A model generated the notes under the pieces. That model had not been told where the DNA came from. It searched no databases and saw only the letters and a program-made list of their open reading frames with translations. From positions 1-45,849 of the forward strand of contig NZ_CAACUY010000059.1 of assembly GCF_900659615.1 (NCBI RefSeq): a stretch of DNA of 45,849 bases, written 5' to 3'. The stretch is from Actinomadura fibrosa. GTDB lineage: Bacteria; Actinomycetota; Actinomycetes; Streptosporangiales; Streptosporangiaceae. Position numbers and translations under genes: made by a program. Position 1 is the stretch's first letter. The number at the start of each line of letters is the position of its first letter. Shown here in pieces: positions 8,753-16,491 of this stretch.

Positions 8753-9334
8753 ATGCGTGAGGTCGAGGTCAAGTTCCGGGTCGCGGACGGCCGGGCGGTG
8801 ATCGCCGTGCTCGGGGCGCGGGGCATCGAGTTCGGCCCGGCCGCCCGCCAGGACGACCTGGCCTACGCGCCCGCCGGATGGGAGTTCGGGGACGGCAGGC
8901 TCGGCGTCGCGTTCCTGCGTCTCCGCACGGTGGACGGGCGGCACTTCTTCGCGCTGAAGCAGCCCGGGGCCAACGCGCAGGCGTGCCTGGAGCACGAGAC
9001 CGAGATCGCCGACCGGGGCCAGATGCACCAGGCAATCCTGAGGATGGGCTACCGCCCGGCCGTGCGGATCGCCAAGACCCGGCGGGCGGCCTCGGACAGC
9101 GACGTGGCGCTGTGCCTCGACGACCTGGACGGCGTCGGCACGTTCCTCGAACTGGAGCGCATGGTCCCCGAGCACGTCCCGGCGGAGGCGGTGCAGGACG
9201 GCCTGGCCGCCTACGTGGACGCCCTCGGCATCGAGGGCGAGCGCGTCCACGAGACCTACGACACCCTCGCGCACGCGGCGGCACTGGCAGCGGGCGGCCG
9301 GGGCATGGACGCGTCCGGGGCACCGTGGTACTGA
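8753..9334 (+). CDS. CYTH domain protein (class IV adenylate cyclase/triphosphatase family)
   Basis: This 193-residue protein begins MREVEVKFRV, carrying the ExExK signature (E3, E5, K7) of CYTH phosphohydrolases. Downstream strands carry the expected charged residues: FLRLRTVDGRHFFALKQP, CLEHETEI, VRIAKTRR, CLDDLDGVGTFLELE. The fold binds a triphosphate and a metal in a beta tunnel; substrates range from ATP to inorganic triphosphate and cannot be assigned here. The ATG at 8753 has GGGAGG at the right distance, so I prefer it to the longer frame from 8729. It is followed after only six bases by the DUF6745-pentapeptide gene, so the two probably form an operon. Confidence 0.85.
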   Translation: MREVEVKFRVADGRAVIAVLGARGIEFGPAARQDDLAYAPAGWEFGDGRLGVAFLRLRTVDGRHFFALKQPGANAQACLEHETEIADRGQMHQAILRMGYRPAVRIAKTRRAASDSDVALCLDDLDGVGTFLELERMVPEHVPAEAVQDGLAAYVDALGIEGERVHETYDTLAHAAALAAGGRGMDASGAPWY

Positions 9335-9340
9335 GAGGGC

Positions 9341-10603
9341 ATGGCCCCGCCGTACCCGGTCAACACCGACCTTCTGTCCATTCTTGGGCGGGAGGCGGAT
9401 AAGGGCGAGAGCGTCCTGAGTGCCGAGGACGTCCGGGCCGCATCCCGGTTCGCGGCGCACTGGCCAGGGGAGGCGCGGGCGACGGCGCCGGCCGACCGCG
9501 CCACCGCCGAGGCGGCGATCGCCCAGCTCTACGACCTGATCGGCGAGCGGGCACCCGAGATCGTCTGGGTGGGCTCGCCCGCGGACGAGCGCCGGTTCAC
9601 CGAACCCGTCCGGGACGAGGACTTCGGCGCGCCGCTGGTCCCCGAGGCCGCCCGGAAGATCGACGGCAGGACGTCCCTGCTGCGCGCCCTCGCCGGCGAG
9701 GTCACGCCCTGGCGCCACCGCCACCGTCATCGCCACCGCGAACCGACGTTCCGGGAGGTGTTCCTCCCGACCCCGACGCGGCGGGTCGAGGCCGAGCTGC
9801 GGCGGATCTGGCCGCGCCGTCTGGCGCTGTGGGCGGACCTGGTCGCGTCCTGCGGCGGCTGGTGGCCGTACGCGTCGGTGTGCGTGGTGTCGGAGCGGCC
9901 CGTCGAGGTGCACGCCGAACCCGCGCCCGAGCGGGGCGGGGGAGCCGTCCGGCTGCACCGCGCCGACGGTCCGGCGATGCGGTACCGCGACGGCTTCACT
10001 TTGTACGCGCTGAACGGCTGCCTGCTGCCCGAGCACGTCGCGATGAGCGCCCGGTCGGGCACGCCGCCGCCTCCGGGGCACCGGACGGACCACCGCAGCG
10101 TGATGGGGGACGGCGCCGGGCGTCCCGGCCTGCGGGGCGCCGACCTGCGGGGCGTCGCCTTCGACGAGGGCACCGACCTCGCCGGCGCCGACCTCAGCGG
10201 CGCCGACCTGCGCTGGACGGACCTGTCGGGAGCCCTCCTCCGCGGCGCGAACCTCTCCGGCGCCGACCTCACGGGCGCGTTCATCGGCACCGACCAGTGT
10301 CTCGACGCGGCCGACCTCACCGGCGTCAGCCTCGCCGGACGCGACCTCGCCGGCTTCATGCCCGCGCTCGACCCGGTGAGCTTCAAAGGCGCGACCCTGA
10401 TCGGGACGGACTTCACGGGAGCGGAGCTGGAACTGCGGAACTCCGGCGAGTTCTTCGCGGGCGCGCTGTGGGACGGCACGACCCGATGGCCCGCAGGCGC
10501 CGCCGAGGAGATCCGCTCGTTCTCCAGCCCCTGCGAGGGAGGCTACCGCGTCCGCGACGACCAGCCCCGCGGCTACTGGCCGCCCGCGGCCCTCACCGGC
10601 TGA
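9341..10603 (+). CDS. DUF6745-like domain fused to pentapeptide repeats
   Basis: A 420-residue protein in two parts. Residues 1 to about 245 resemble the actinobacterial DUF6745 family: CGGWWPYASVCVVSERPVEVH, then RLHRADGPAMRYRDGFTLYALNG. Residues 265-355 are pentapeptide repeats of the A(D/N)LxG type (GADLRG, LAGADLSGADLRWTDLSG, GANLSGADLTGA), which fold as a right-handed beta helix. A run of four Arg-His pairs sits at about residues 125-132, encoded by a hexanucleotide repeat. RBS GAGAGG precedes the ATG. No enzymatic motif is visible. Pentapeptide modules often act in protein or DNA mimicry, but no role can be assigned. Confidence 0.7.
   Translation: MAPPYPVNTDLLSILGREADKGESVLSAEDVRAASRFAAHWPGEARATAPADRATAEAAIAQLYDLIGERAPEIVWVGSPADERRFTEPVRDEDFGAPLVPEAARKIDGRTSLLRALAGEVTPWRHRHRHRHREPTFREVFLPTPTRRVEAELRRIWPRRLALWADLVASCGGWWPYASVCVVSERPVEVHAEPAPERGGGAVRLHRADGPAMRYRDGFTLYALNGCLLPEHVAMSARSGTPPPPGHRTDHRSVMGDGAGRPGLRGADLRGVAFDEGTDLAGADLSGADLRWTDLSGALLRGANLSGADLTGAFIGTDQCLDAADLTGVSLAGRDLAGFMPALDPVSFKGATLIGTDFTGAELELRNSGEFFAGALWDGTTRWPAGAAEEIRSFSSPCEGGYRVRDDQPRGYWPPAALTG
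9713..9736 (+). repeat. Hexanucleotide repeat encoding (Arg-His)4
   Basis: Four consecutive 6-bp units, cgccac, cgccac, cgtcat and cgccac, lie in frame within the DUF6745-pentapeptide gene. They encode alternating Arg-His residues. The unit could vary in copy number by slippage without a frameshift. Confidence 0.75.
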
Positions 10604-10647
10604 TCTCCGGGACGCCGTGACGGGTGCGGTCCGCGCGGACGGGTGCC

Positions 10648-11214
10648 TCAGGCGGTCAGGGCGTCCACCTGCCGCTCAAGGGTTTCGGGCGCGGTCAGCC
10701 GGTTGTCGATCGCCGTGTGCGGGACCGGGGGCGGCACGTCCGGCAGCATGCGGGCCGTGAAGGCGTCGAACGCGGCGAGCTTCCCGGCGTCGCGGGACGA
10801 GCCGCGCCGCCGGAGCCGGTGGCGCAGCGTGGGGGCGTCGGTGCGGATCCAGACGAGGTTCACCGGGGCCCCGCCGAGCCCGGCGACCCACTCCGCCCAG
10901 CGCTCCGGGGAGCGGATCTGGCCGGTGAAGGGCCCGCTGAGCAGCACCGGGCAGCCGTGCGCGCGGATCTCGCGGGCCGTCGCCGTCATCCCGGCGTACT
11001 CGTGGGCCTTGACGTGCTCGTCGTACCAGGGGCCTTCCCGCTCGCCCGGGTCCCGGCCATGGGACGCGAGGGTCGCCGCGACGAACGGCCCGTACATCGT
11101 GTCCTTGTCCAGCAGCGCCGGGACGGGACGCAGCCGGGCCAGGAGCAGCCCGGACACGGTCGTCTTTCCGGCGCCGGGCGGGCCGGCCACGACCCAGGCG
11201 GGCGCCGGCGTCAC
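10648..11214 (-). CDS. P-loop ATPase/kinase (AAA_33-type small-molecule kinase)
   Basis: A 188-residue protein with a Walker A near its start (WVVAGPPGAGKTTVSGLLL), an acidic segment LLDKDTMYGPFV and an Arg-rich lid (LRHRLRRRGSSRDAGK), in the pattern of small metabolite or nucleotide kinases of the zeta-toxin/gluconate-kinase type. The start is GTG at 11214, whose GTGA overlaps the stop of the upstream enolase-superfamily gene, so the two are translationally coupled. The same frame stays open to 11985, but that extension is a shadow of the enolase-like gene. The substrate is unknown. Confidence 0.8.
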   Translation of the reverse strand: MTPAPAWVVAGPPGAGKTTVSGLLLARLRPVPALLDKDTMYGPFVAATLASHGRDPGEREGPWYDEHVKAHEYAGMTATAREIRAHGCPVLLSGPFTGQIRSPERWAEWVAGLGGAPVNLVWIRTDAPTLRHRLRRRGSSRDAGKLAAFDAFTARMLPDVPPPVPHTAIDNRLTAPETLERQVDALTA

Positions 11215-12284
11215 GCCGACAGCCGCATGCGGCGGGTCGCGAGGCGGCCGATGCGCTCGTCGTCGATCTCGTGGCCGAGGCCCGGCTGGGTGAGCGGCAC
11301 GCCGACGACCCCGCCGGACGAGCGGACGGGCGGCGTCACGAACACCGGGCCGCCCGCCGGATCGGACACGTCGCTCGGCAGCGTGCAGCCGGGCAGGGCG
11401 GCGAGGGCGACGGCGGCGGCCTGGCCGATGCCGAACGCGCCGCTGCCGCTGCACCAGACGTCCCAGCCCGCCGCGTACGCGAGGTCGTGCGCGCTGCGGG
11501 CGGCGGTCAGCCCGCCGAGCCGGTCGAGGCGCAGGTGCAGGGCGCGGCCCGCGTCCAGCGACAGCGCCGCGTCCAGGGTGTCGAGGTCGCCGATGTCCGG
11601 GGCGACCGCCATGCCGACCTGCTGCTGGAGCCGGGCGTGCGCGGCGAGGTCGCCGGAGGCGAACGGCCGTTCGAGCGCGACCAGGCCGTAGGCGTCCAGG
11701 CCCTCCAGCACCGCGAGGTGCTCGGGCGAGGCGGTGTAGGCGTGCCCGGCGTCGGCGACGAGCGCGAGCGCCGGGTAGGCCTGGCGGATCGCGCGGACGG
11801 GCTCGATGTCCCAGCCGGGCCGCACGTCCACCGTCACGCGGACGTGGCCCGCGCCGACGGCCTGGTTGACGCGGCCCGTGACCGTGTCCAGCGCGGGCTC
11901 GGGGGTGATCCGCGCGCCCGTCACGATCGAGGTGCGGGTGCCGCCGAGCGCGTGCGCGAGCGGCAGCCCCCGCGCCCGGCACCACAGGTCCCAGCAGGCC
12001 GTGTCGATCGCCGCGGCGGCCTCGCGGGCGCCGCGGTCGGCGGCGAGGTCGGCGGCGCCGGACACGTCCTCGGGACGGTCCCAGTCGAGCCCGATGAGGG
12101 CGGGCCCCATCCGCTCCTCGATGTCGGCCCAGAGCGGGCCGGCCGTCCCGCCCGGCGCGGCGGCCTCGCCCCAGCCGACCGCGCCCTCGTCGCCGGTGAG
12201 CCGGACGAGGATGCTCTCCGGCCGCCTGCCGCGCGGCATCGCCACGCGGAAGGCGTCACAGCCCTGGATCCGGGGCACCCGCAC
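11211..12284 (-). CDS. MenC2-like enolase-superfamily protein lacking catalytic lysines
   Basis: This 357-residue protein has the o-succinylbenzoate synthase/N-acylamino acid racemase layout: an N-terminal capping domain (ESILVRLTGDEGAVGWGEA), AIDTACWDLWCRARGLPLA, and a barrel with VRPGWDIEPVRAIRQAYP and RLGGLTAARSAHDLAYAAGWDVWC. The acid positions corresponding to metal ligands are present (D178, E205, D230). The KxK acid/base pair aligns with R149-V-T151, however, and the second catalytic lysine aligns with R252. It therefore probably cannot do the usual proton abstraction. The GTG start has GGAGGG five bases upstream. It overlaps the P-loop kinase gene downstream. Confidence 0.8.
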   Translation of the reverse strand: MRVPRIQGCDAFRVAMPRGRRPESILVRLTGDEGAVGWGEAAAPGGTAGPLWADIEERMGPALIGLDWDRPEDVSGAADLAADRGAREAAAAIDTACWDLWCRARGLPLAHALGGTRTSIVTGARITPEPALDTVTGRVNQAVGAGHVRVTVDVRPGWDIEPVRAIRQAYPALALVADAGHAYTASPEHLAVLEGLDAYGLVALERPFASGDLAAHARLQQQVGMAVAPDIGDLDTLDAALSLDAGRALHLRLDRLGGLTAARSAHDLAYAAGWDVWCSGSGAFGIGQAAAVALAALPGCTLPSDVSDPAGGPVFVTPPVRSSGGVVGVPLTQPGLGHEIDDERIGRLATRRMRLSA

Positions 12285-12367
12285 CCGTCCCTCCGTCGGA
12301 AGTGTTCCCCCTCAATGATCCCCCCTCCGGGGACCAGGGGCGACACCGCCGCCGGCCGGGGCGCCGG

Positions 12368-12655
12368 TCAGGCCGCCCAGGTCACCTGACGCAGGTCGCG
12401 GTCGACGGCCTCCGCGGCGCGCTCCAGCTCGCCCGCGGGGGCGATCCGGTCGGCCCACGACCACCAGTACCAGCGGTCACCGCGGCCGTCCCGCTCGCAC
12501 AGGACGGTGCCGTACCGGTCCGGCGAGGTGCGGTCCAGGACCTCCAGGCGCGGCCTCGCCCCCGCGGTGACGATCATCGTGAGGAAGCCGCGGCGGGCGA
12601 GCGCCCGGCCGAGGTCGTCCAGGATCGCTAGGTCCGTGGCGGTGTGGTCCATCAT
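12368..12655 (-). CDS. Small hypothetical protein (95 aa)
   Basis: A 95-residue protein of the type MMDHTATDLAILDDLGRALARR, ending RWYWWSWADRIAPAGELERAAEAVDRDL. Short actinobacterial proteins with this W-rich WxWWSWA segment are common and of unknown function, as I recall. The ATG at 12655 is preceded by AGGGGC; the longer frame to 12754 has no ribosome binding site. It sits 83 bp from the upstream enolase-like gene start and 114 bp beyond the LCP stop, all on the same strand. Confidence 0.65.
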   Translation of the reverse strand: MMDHTATDLAILDDLGRALARRGFLTMIVTAGARPRLEVLDRTSPDRYGTVLCERDGRGDRWYWWSWADRIAPAGELERAAEAVDRDLRQVTWAA

Positions 12656-12769
12656 TGCCCCCTGTGCCGTGTCCGGCGTCATCTGTTGTGACGTGCTCGG
12701 AGGCGTCCGGGTTCGGAGCCGGAGGGCACCGGGAGGTGAGTGAGGACCCGCCATCCCCTGATCACGCGG

Positions 12770-14263
12770 TCAGGACGGGCAGGTCGACTCCAGCGACACC
12801 GGCTTGGTCTGCGGCGCCGGCGACCTCGTCGCGGACCGCGGCGTCGGCCGCGCCAGCGACCCGTCCCCGGTCGGCGACGCACTCGGGCTCGGCGACGCGC
12901 TGGCGCTGGGGGAGGGGCTCGCGCCGTTGTCCTCGACGGCCTTGGCGGCGAGCCTGCGGATCAGCGCGAAGTCGGGGCTGCCGGTGCTGATCAGCGGCGG
13001 GACGAACTGGAGGCTGTCGATCTGCGCGCCGTCCTTGACCTTGCCGGACAGCTTCAGCAGCGCGGGCAGCAGCTCCTGCGGCAGGTCGGTGGACAGCGTC
13101 CGCTTGGCGGCCGAGGCGAGCTTGTCGAACTTGGTGATCACGGTCTGCGGGTCGGCCTGCTGGGCGATCGCGCGCATCAGGCACTTCTGCCGGCCCATCC
13201 GGACGTAGTCGTCGCTGTCGGTGCGGGACCGGCCGTACCAGAGGGCCTCCTTGCCCTTCAGCGTCCGCTCGCCGGGCTGGAGGACGCCGCCCTGCCGCCC
13301 GTACGGGATCGGCTGCGTGATCTTGATCTTGACGCCGCCCATCGCGTCGATGATGTCGGCGAACCCGAACATGTCGACGAGGATGTAGTAGTCGACCCGC
13401 ATGCCGAGGATCCCGGCGATCGTGTCCTTCAGCAGCGTCGGGCCGCGGTGGTTCTTGGCGACGCCCGGCACCACGTCCGGGTGCTCCTCGGCGTACTGGT
13501 AGACCTCGTTCAGCAGCCCCGGCGTCTCGGGGCCGTCGCCGGTGAACCCGTAGGGGAACCGGTCGCGGGCGGGCCCCGGCGGGAGCTGGAAGCCCTCCAG
13601 GTTGCGCGGCAGGCTCAGCAGCACCGTGTCACCGGTCTTCGTGTCGACGCTGGCGAGCGTCATGCTGTCGGTGCGGACGCCCTCGCGGTTGGCGGCGGCG
13701 TCGCCGCCGAGCAGCAGGATGTTGACGCGCGGCTGGCCGTCCCAGGGGTCCGCGGCGTCGATCTGCCGGCCGTTCTCGTTGCCGGTGCGGAAGATGCTGG
13801 TCAGCGCGTCCCGGTAGACGTAGGTGGTGTGCGCGGACCAGGCCGTCGGCACGGCGACCGCGAAGCAGATCACCGCGACGGAGCCGGCGCCCAGCGCGCG
13901 GCCGCTCACCGAGAGCCCGGCGGGCCGCACGACCTGGTAGGAGCGGACGACCACCGCGATCCAGACGAGGCCGAGCAGCACGAGCCCGCCGGCGATCCGC
14001 TGGAGGGCGTCGGGGCGGACGGCGAGGTGGTCGAGGTCGGAGCGGAAGACGGTCGCGACGGCGACCGCGGCGGCCACCAGCGCCAGGTAGAGGCCCAGCA
14101 GCAGCCCGCCGGTGAGGCGGCGGCCCGTCACCAGGTGCGCGACGCCCCACGCCAGCGCGGACGCCAGCGTCAGCGCGAGCGCCCTCGGCAGGTCCCCGGA
14201 CTCGCTGGGGGAACGGTCCACGCCGTCTTTCCGGACACGCCGACCCGCTGATCGCCTCGACAT
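12770..14263 (-). CDS. LytR-CpsA-Psr (LCP) family cell-wall glycopolymer ligase
   Basis: A 497-residue membrane-anchored phosphotransferase of the family that attaches teichoic-acid- or arabinogalactan-type polymers to peptidoglycan. The N-terminal 170 residues hold about four membrane segments, then the extracytoplasmic LCP domain begins (NILLLGGDAAANREGVRTDSM). Conserved Arg/Asp positions for pyrophosphate and metal follow (LLSLPRNLEGF, VDYYILVDMFGFADIIDAMGG, EALWYGRSRTDSDDYVRMGRQ). The C-terminal tail is Ser/Pro-rich and probably lies in the wall. The ATG at 14263 follows GGAG at five bases; the longer frame to 14377 lacks one. Confidence 0.92.
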   Translation of the reverse strand: MSRRSAGRRVRKDGVDRSPSESGDLPRALALTLASALAWGVAHLVTGRRLTGGLLLGLYLALVAAAVAVATVFRSDLDHLAVRPDALQRIAGGLVLLGLVWIAVVVRSYQVVRPAGLSVSGRALGAGSVAVICFAVAVPTAWSAHTTYVYRDALTSIFRTGNENGRQIDAADPWDGQPRVNILLLGGDAAANREGVRTDSMTLASVDTKTGDTVLLSLPRNLEGFQLPPGPARDRFPYGFTGDGPETPGLLNEVYQYAEEHPDVVPGVAKNHRGPTLLKDTIAGILGMRVDYYILVDMFGFADIIDAMGGVKIKITQPIPYGRQGGVLQPGERTLKGKEALWYGRSRTDSDDYVRMGRQKCLMRAIAQQADPQTVITKFDKLASAAKRTLSTDLPQELLPALLKLSGKVKDGAQIDSLQFVPPLISTGSPDFALIRRLAAKAVEDNGASPSPSASASPSPSASPTGDGSLARPTPRSATRSPAPQTKPVSLESTCPS

Positions 14264-14418
14264 GTCCGCTCCGATCCCCCAGCTGCGTGAAACCACACTT
14301 GGGCTCACATTATGGACGTCTGGAACCGGGCGAAGGTTGCGTGGGAGCCGGCCGCATGCGAGCTTTTCGCCGCCCATAGGGCGGCATCTTCCACAATAGG
14401 CAATCGCGTCCCGCGATG

Positions 14419-14910
14419 TTAGCCCGACCCCGAGAATTGATCATCGGCGCATCCGGGCCGCGGCCCCGCCGCGGCGGGCATCCAGACCAGTTCCCGCTGG
14501 ACGACGCCGTACCGGGCCACGGCCAGCGGCGGGACGGCCGCCAGCAGGCACAGCAGGCACACGCCCGCCCCGCCGGCGATCCGCAGCCGCGGCGGCAGCC
14601 CGGCGGGCACCAGCACCGCGTACGAGCGGACGATCAGCAGCGTCCAGAGCACGGCCACGAGGACGCCCCCGGCCGCGAGCGCGAACAGCGGCCCCGGCCG
14701 CCCGTCCAGCGCCGCGGGGGACACCGGGCCGCGGCGGGCGGCGAGCGCCGCGGCCGTCAGCGCCAGTGCCTGGGCGAACAGCATCAGCCGTCCCGGCCCG
14801 ACCCGCCCGGCCCGCAGGTGCGCGATGCCCGGCAGGACCGGGGAGACCGCGGCGACCAGCAGCGCCTCCACCAGCCGCGGCAGCGCCCTCGCGTGCCCGT
14901 CCCCGCCCAT
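14419..14910 (-). CDS. Membrane-only LCP-like protein (truncated paralogue of the next gene)
   Basis: A 163-residue protein with about four hydrophobic helices and no catalytic domain. Its order of features matches the N-terminal membrane half of the LCP protein encoded just downstream. GIAHLRAGRVGPGRLMLF compares with GVAHLVTGRRLTGGLLLG. LIVRSYAVLVPAGLPPRLRIAGGAGV compares with VVVRSYQVVRPAGLSVSGRALGAGSV. The frame stops about 30 residues after the last helix, where the LCP domain would begin. A strong GGGAGGGGGGAGC-ATG signal shows it is probably still translated. It is either a decayed paralogue or a membrane partner. Confidence 0.7.
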   Translation of the reverse strand: MGGDGHARALPRLVEALLVAAVSPVLPGIAHLRAGRVGPGRLMLFAQALALTAAALAARRGPVSPAALDGRPGPLFALAAGGVLVAVLWTLLIVRSYAVLVPAGLPPRLRIAGGAGVCLLCLLAAVPPLAVARYGVVQRELVWMPAAAGPRPGCADDQFSGSG

Positions 14911-15054
14911 GCTCCCCCCTCCCGGGGCCTGCGGGACGCGGGTCCGCCGCGCCCCGTCCCAGGTAAAGAGTGCAGGTCAGAGCGTGATCGCGGTCGAGCG
15001 GCGCGCGTGTCGGAGAAAACCGGGCGGTTCACCGGCCCCCTGTTACCGGCTCGG

Positions 15055-16491
15055 TTACCAGCTCGTGGCGAGCGGCATTCCCTCGGCGTAGCCCGACGCG
15101 CTCTGGATCCCGACGGTCGCCCGCTCGTGGAACTCCTCCAGCGTGCGGGCGCCCGCGTAGGTGCAGGAGCTGCGCAGCCCGGCGACGATCTCGTCGATCA
15201 GGTCCTCCACGCCGGGGCGCCGCGGGTCCAGGAACATGCGGGAGGTCGAGATGCCCTCCTCGAACAGCGCCTTGCGGGCGCGGTCGAACGGGGAGTCGTC
15301 GGCGGTCCGCAGCCGGACGGCCCGCGCCGAGGCCATCCCGAAGCTCTCCTTGTAGAGCCGCCCGTCGGCGGCGCGCTGGAGGTCGCCCGGCGACTCGTAG
15401 GTGCCGGCGAACCAGGAGCCGACCATGACGTTGGCGGCGCCGGCGGCCAGGGCCAGCGCCACGTCGCGCGGATGCCGGACGCCGCCGTCCGCCCACACGT
15501 GCCGGCCGAGGCGGCGCGCCTCGGCGGCGCACTCCAGCACGGCGGAGAACTGCGGGCGGCCGACGCCCGTCATCATCCGGGTCGTGCACATCGCGCCGGG
15601 ACCCACGCCGACCTTGACGATGTCGGCGCCCGCCTCGATCAGGTCGCGGGTGCCCTCGGCGGTCACCACGTTCCCCGCCACCACCGGGACGCCCGGGTCC
15701 AGCCCGCGGACCGCGGCGAGCGCCCCGATCATCTTGTCCTGGTGGCCGTGCGCGGTGTCGACGACGAGCAGGTCGGCGCCCGCCTCCAGCAGCGCCTTCG
15801 CCTTGCCGGCGACGTCGCCGTTCACGCCGACCGCCGCGGCGATGCGGAGCCTGCCGCCGCCGTCCACCGCGGGCTTGTAGAGCGTGGCGCGCAGCGCGCC
15901 CGTCCGGGTCAGGACGCCGGTGAGGCGCCCGTCGGCGTCCACGACGGGCGCGAGCCGGTGCCCGCGCTCGTGCAGCCGGTTGAACGCCTCGCGCGGGTCC
16001 ACGCCGGCCGGCAGGGTGACGAGGTCGCGCGCCATGATGTCGCGGAGCTGCGCGAACCGGTCCACGCCCTGGCAGTCGGCCTCGGTGACGACGCCGACCG
16101 GGCGGTCGTCCTCGACGACGATGACCGCGTTGTGGGCGCGCTTCGGCAGCAGCGCGAGCGCCTCGCCCGCGGTGCTGGCCGGGCCCAGCCGGATCGGGGT
16201 GTCCACGACCAGGTCGCGGCCCTTCACCCAGCCGATCACCTCGGCGACCACGTCCACCGGGATGTCCTGCGGGAGCACCGCGACACCGCCGCGCCGGGCG
16301 ACGGTCTCGGCCATCCGGCGGCCGGAGACGGCCGTCATGTTCGCCACGACGAGCGGAATGGTCGTCCCGCTGCCGTCGACGGTCGAGAGGTCGACCTCCA
16401 GACGGGATCCCAGCGACGAGCGGCGCGGGACCATGAAAACGTCGTTGTAGGTGAGGTCGTGAGCGGAACGCTCACCGTTCAGCAGGCGCAC
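15055..16491 (-). CDS. guaB1: GuaB1 family GMP reductase (IMPDH-related)
   Basis: This 478-residue protein has the IMPDH/GMPR barrel with two CBS domains inserted at about residues 96-207. The catalytic loop is KVGVGPGAMCTTRMMTGVG with the nucleophile C302, followed by the flap region. Mycobacterial GuaB1 is a GMP reductase (GMP to IMP plus ammonia, NADPH-dependent) regulated through its CBS domains; assigning that activity here is by homology. The GTG at 16491 gives the family-typical opening VRLLNGERSAHDLTYNDVF and the expected length. It has no Shine-Dalgarno and may be leaderless (TAGTAC lies just upstream on the coding strand). An in-frame ATG at 16551 would add 20 residues. Confidence 0.9.
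   Translation of the reverse strand: MRLLNGERSAHDLTYNDVFMVPRRSSLGSRLEVDLSTVDGSGTTIPLVVANMTAVSGRRMAETVARRGGVAVLPQDIPVDVVAEVIGWVKGRDLVVDTPIRLGPASTAGEALALLPKRAHNAVIVVEDDRPVGVVTEADCQGVDRFAQLRDIMARDLVTLPAGVDPREAFNRLHERGHRLAPVVDADGRLTGVLTRTGALRATLYKPAVDGGGRLRIAAAVGVNGDVAGKAKALLEAGADLLVVDTAHGHQDKMIGALAAVRGLDPGVPVVAGNVVTAEGTRDLIEAGADIVKVGVGPGAMCTTRMMTGVGRPQFSAVLECAAEARRLGRHVWADGGVRHPRDVALALAAGAANVMVGSWFAGTYESPGDLQRAADGRLYKESFGMASARAVRLRTADDSPFDRARKALFEEGISTSRMFLDPRRPGVEDLIDEIVAGLRSSCTYAGARTLEEFHERATVGIQSASGYAEGMPLATSW

Noticed and set aside
11215..11985. Extension of the P-loop kinase frame upstream to 11985
   Set aside because: It overlaps the enolase-like gene entirely and reads as Arg/Pro-rich shadow sequence. 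The GTG at 11214 is the sensible start.
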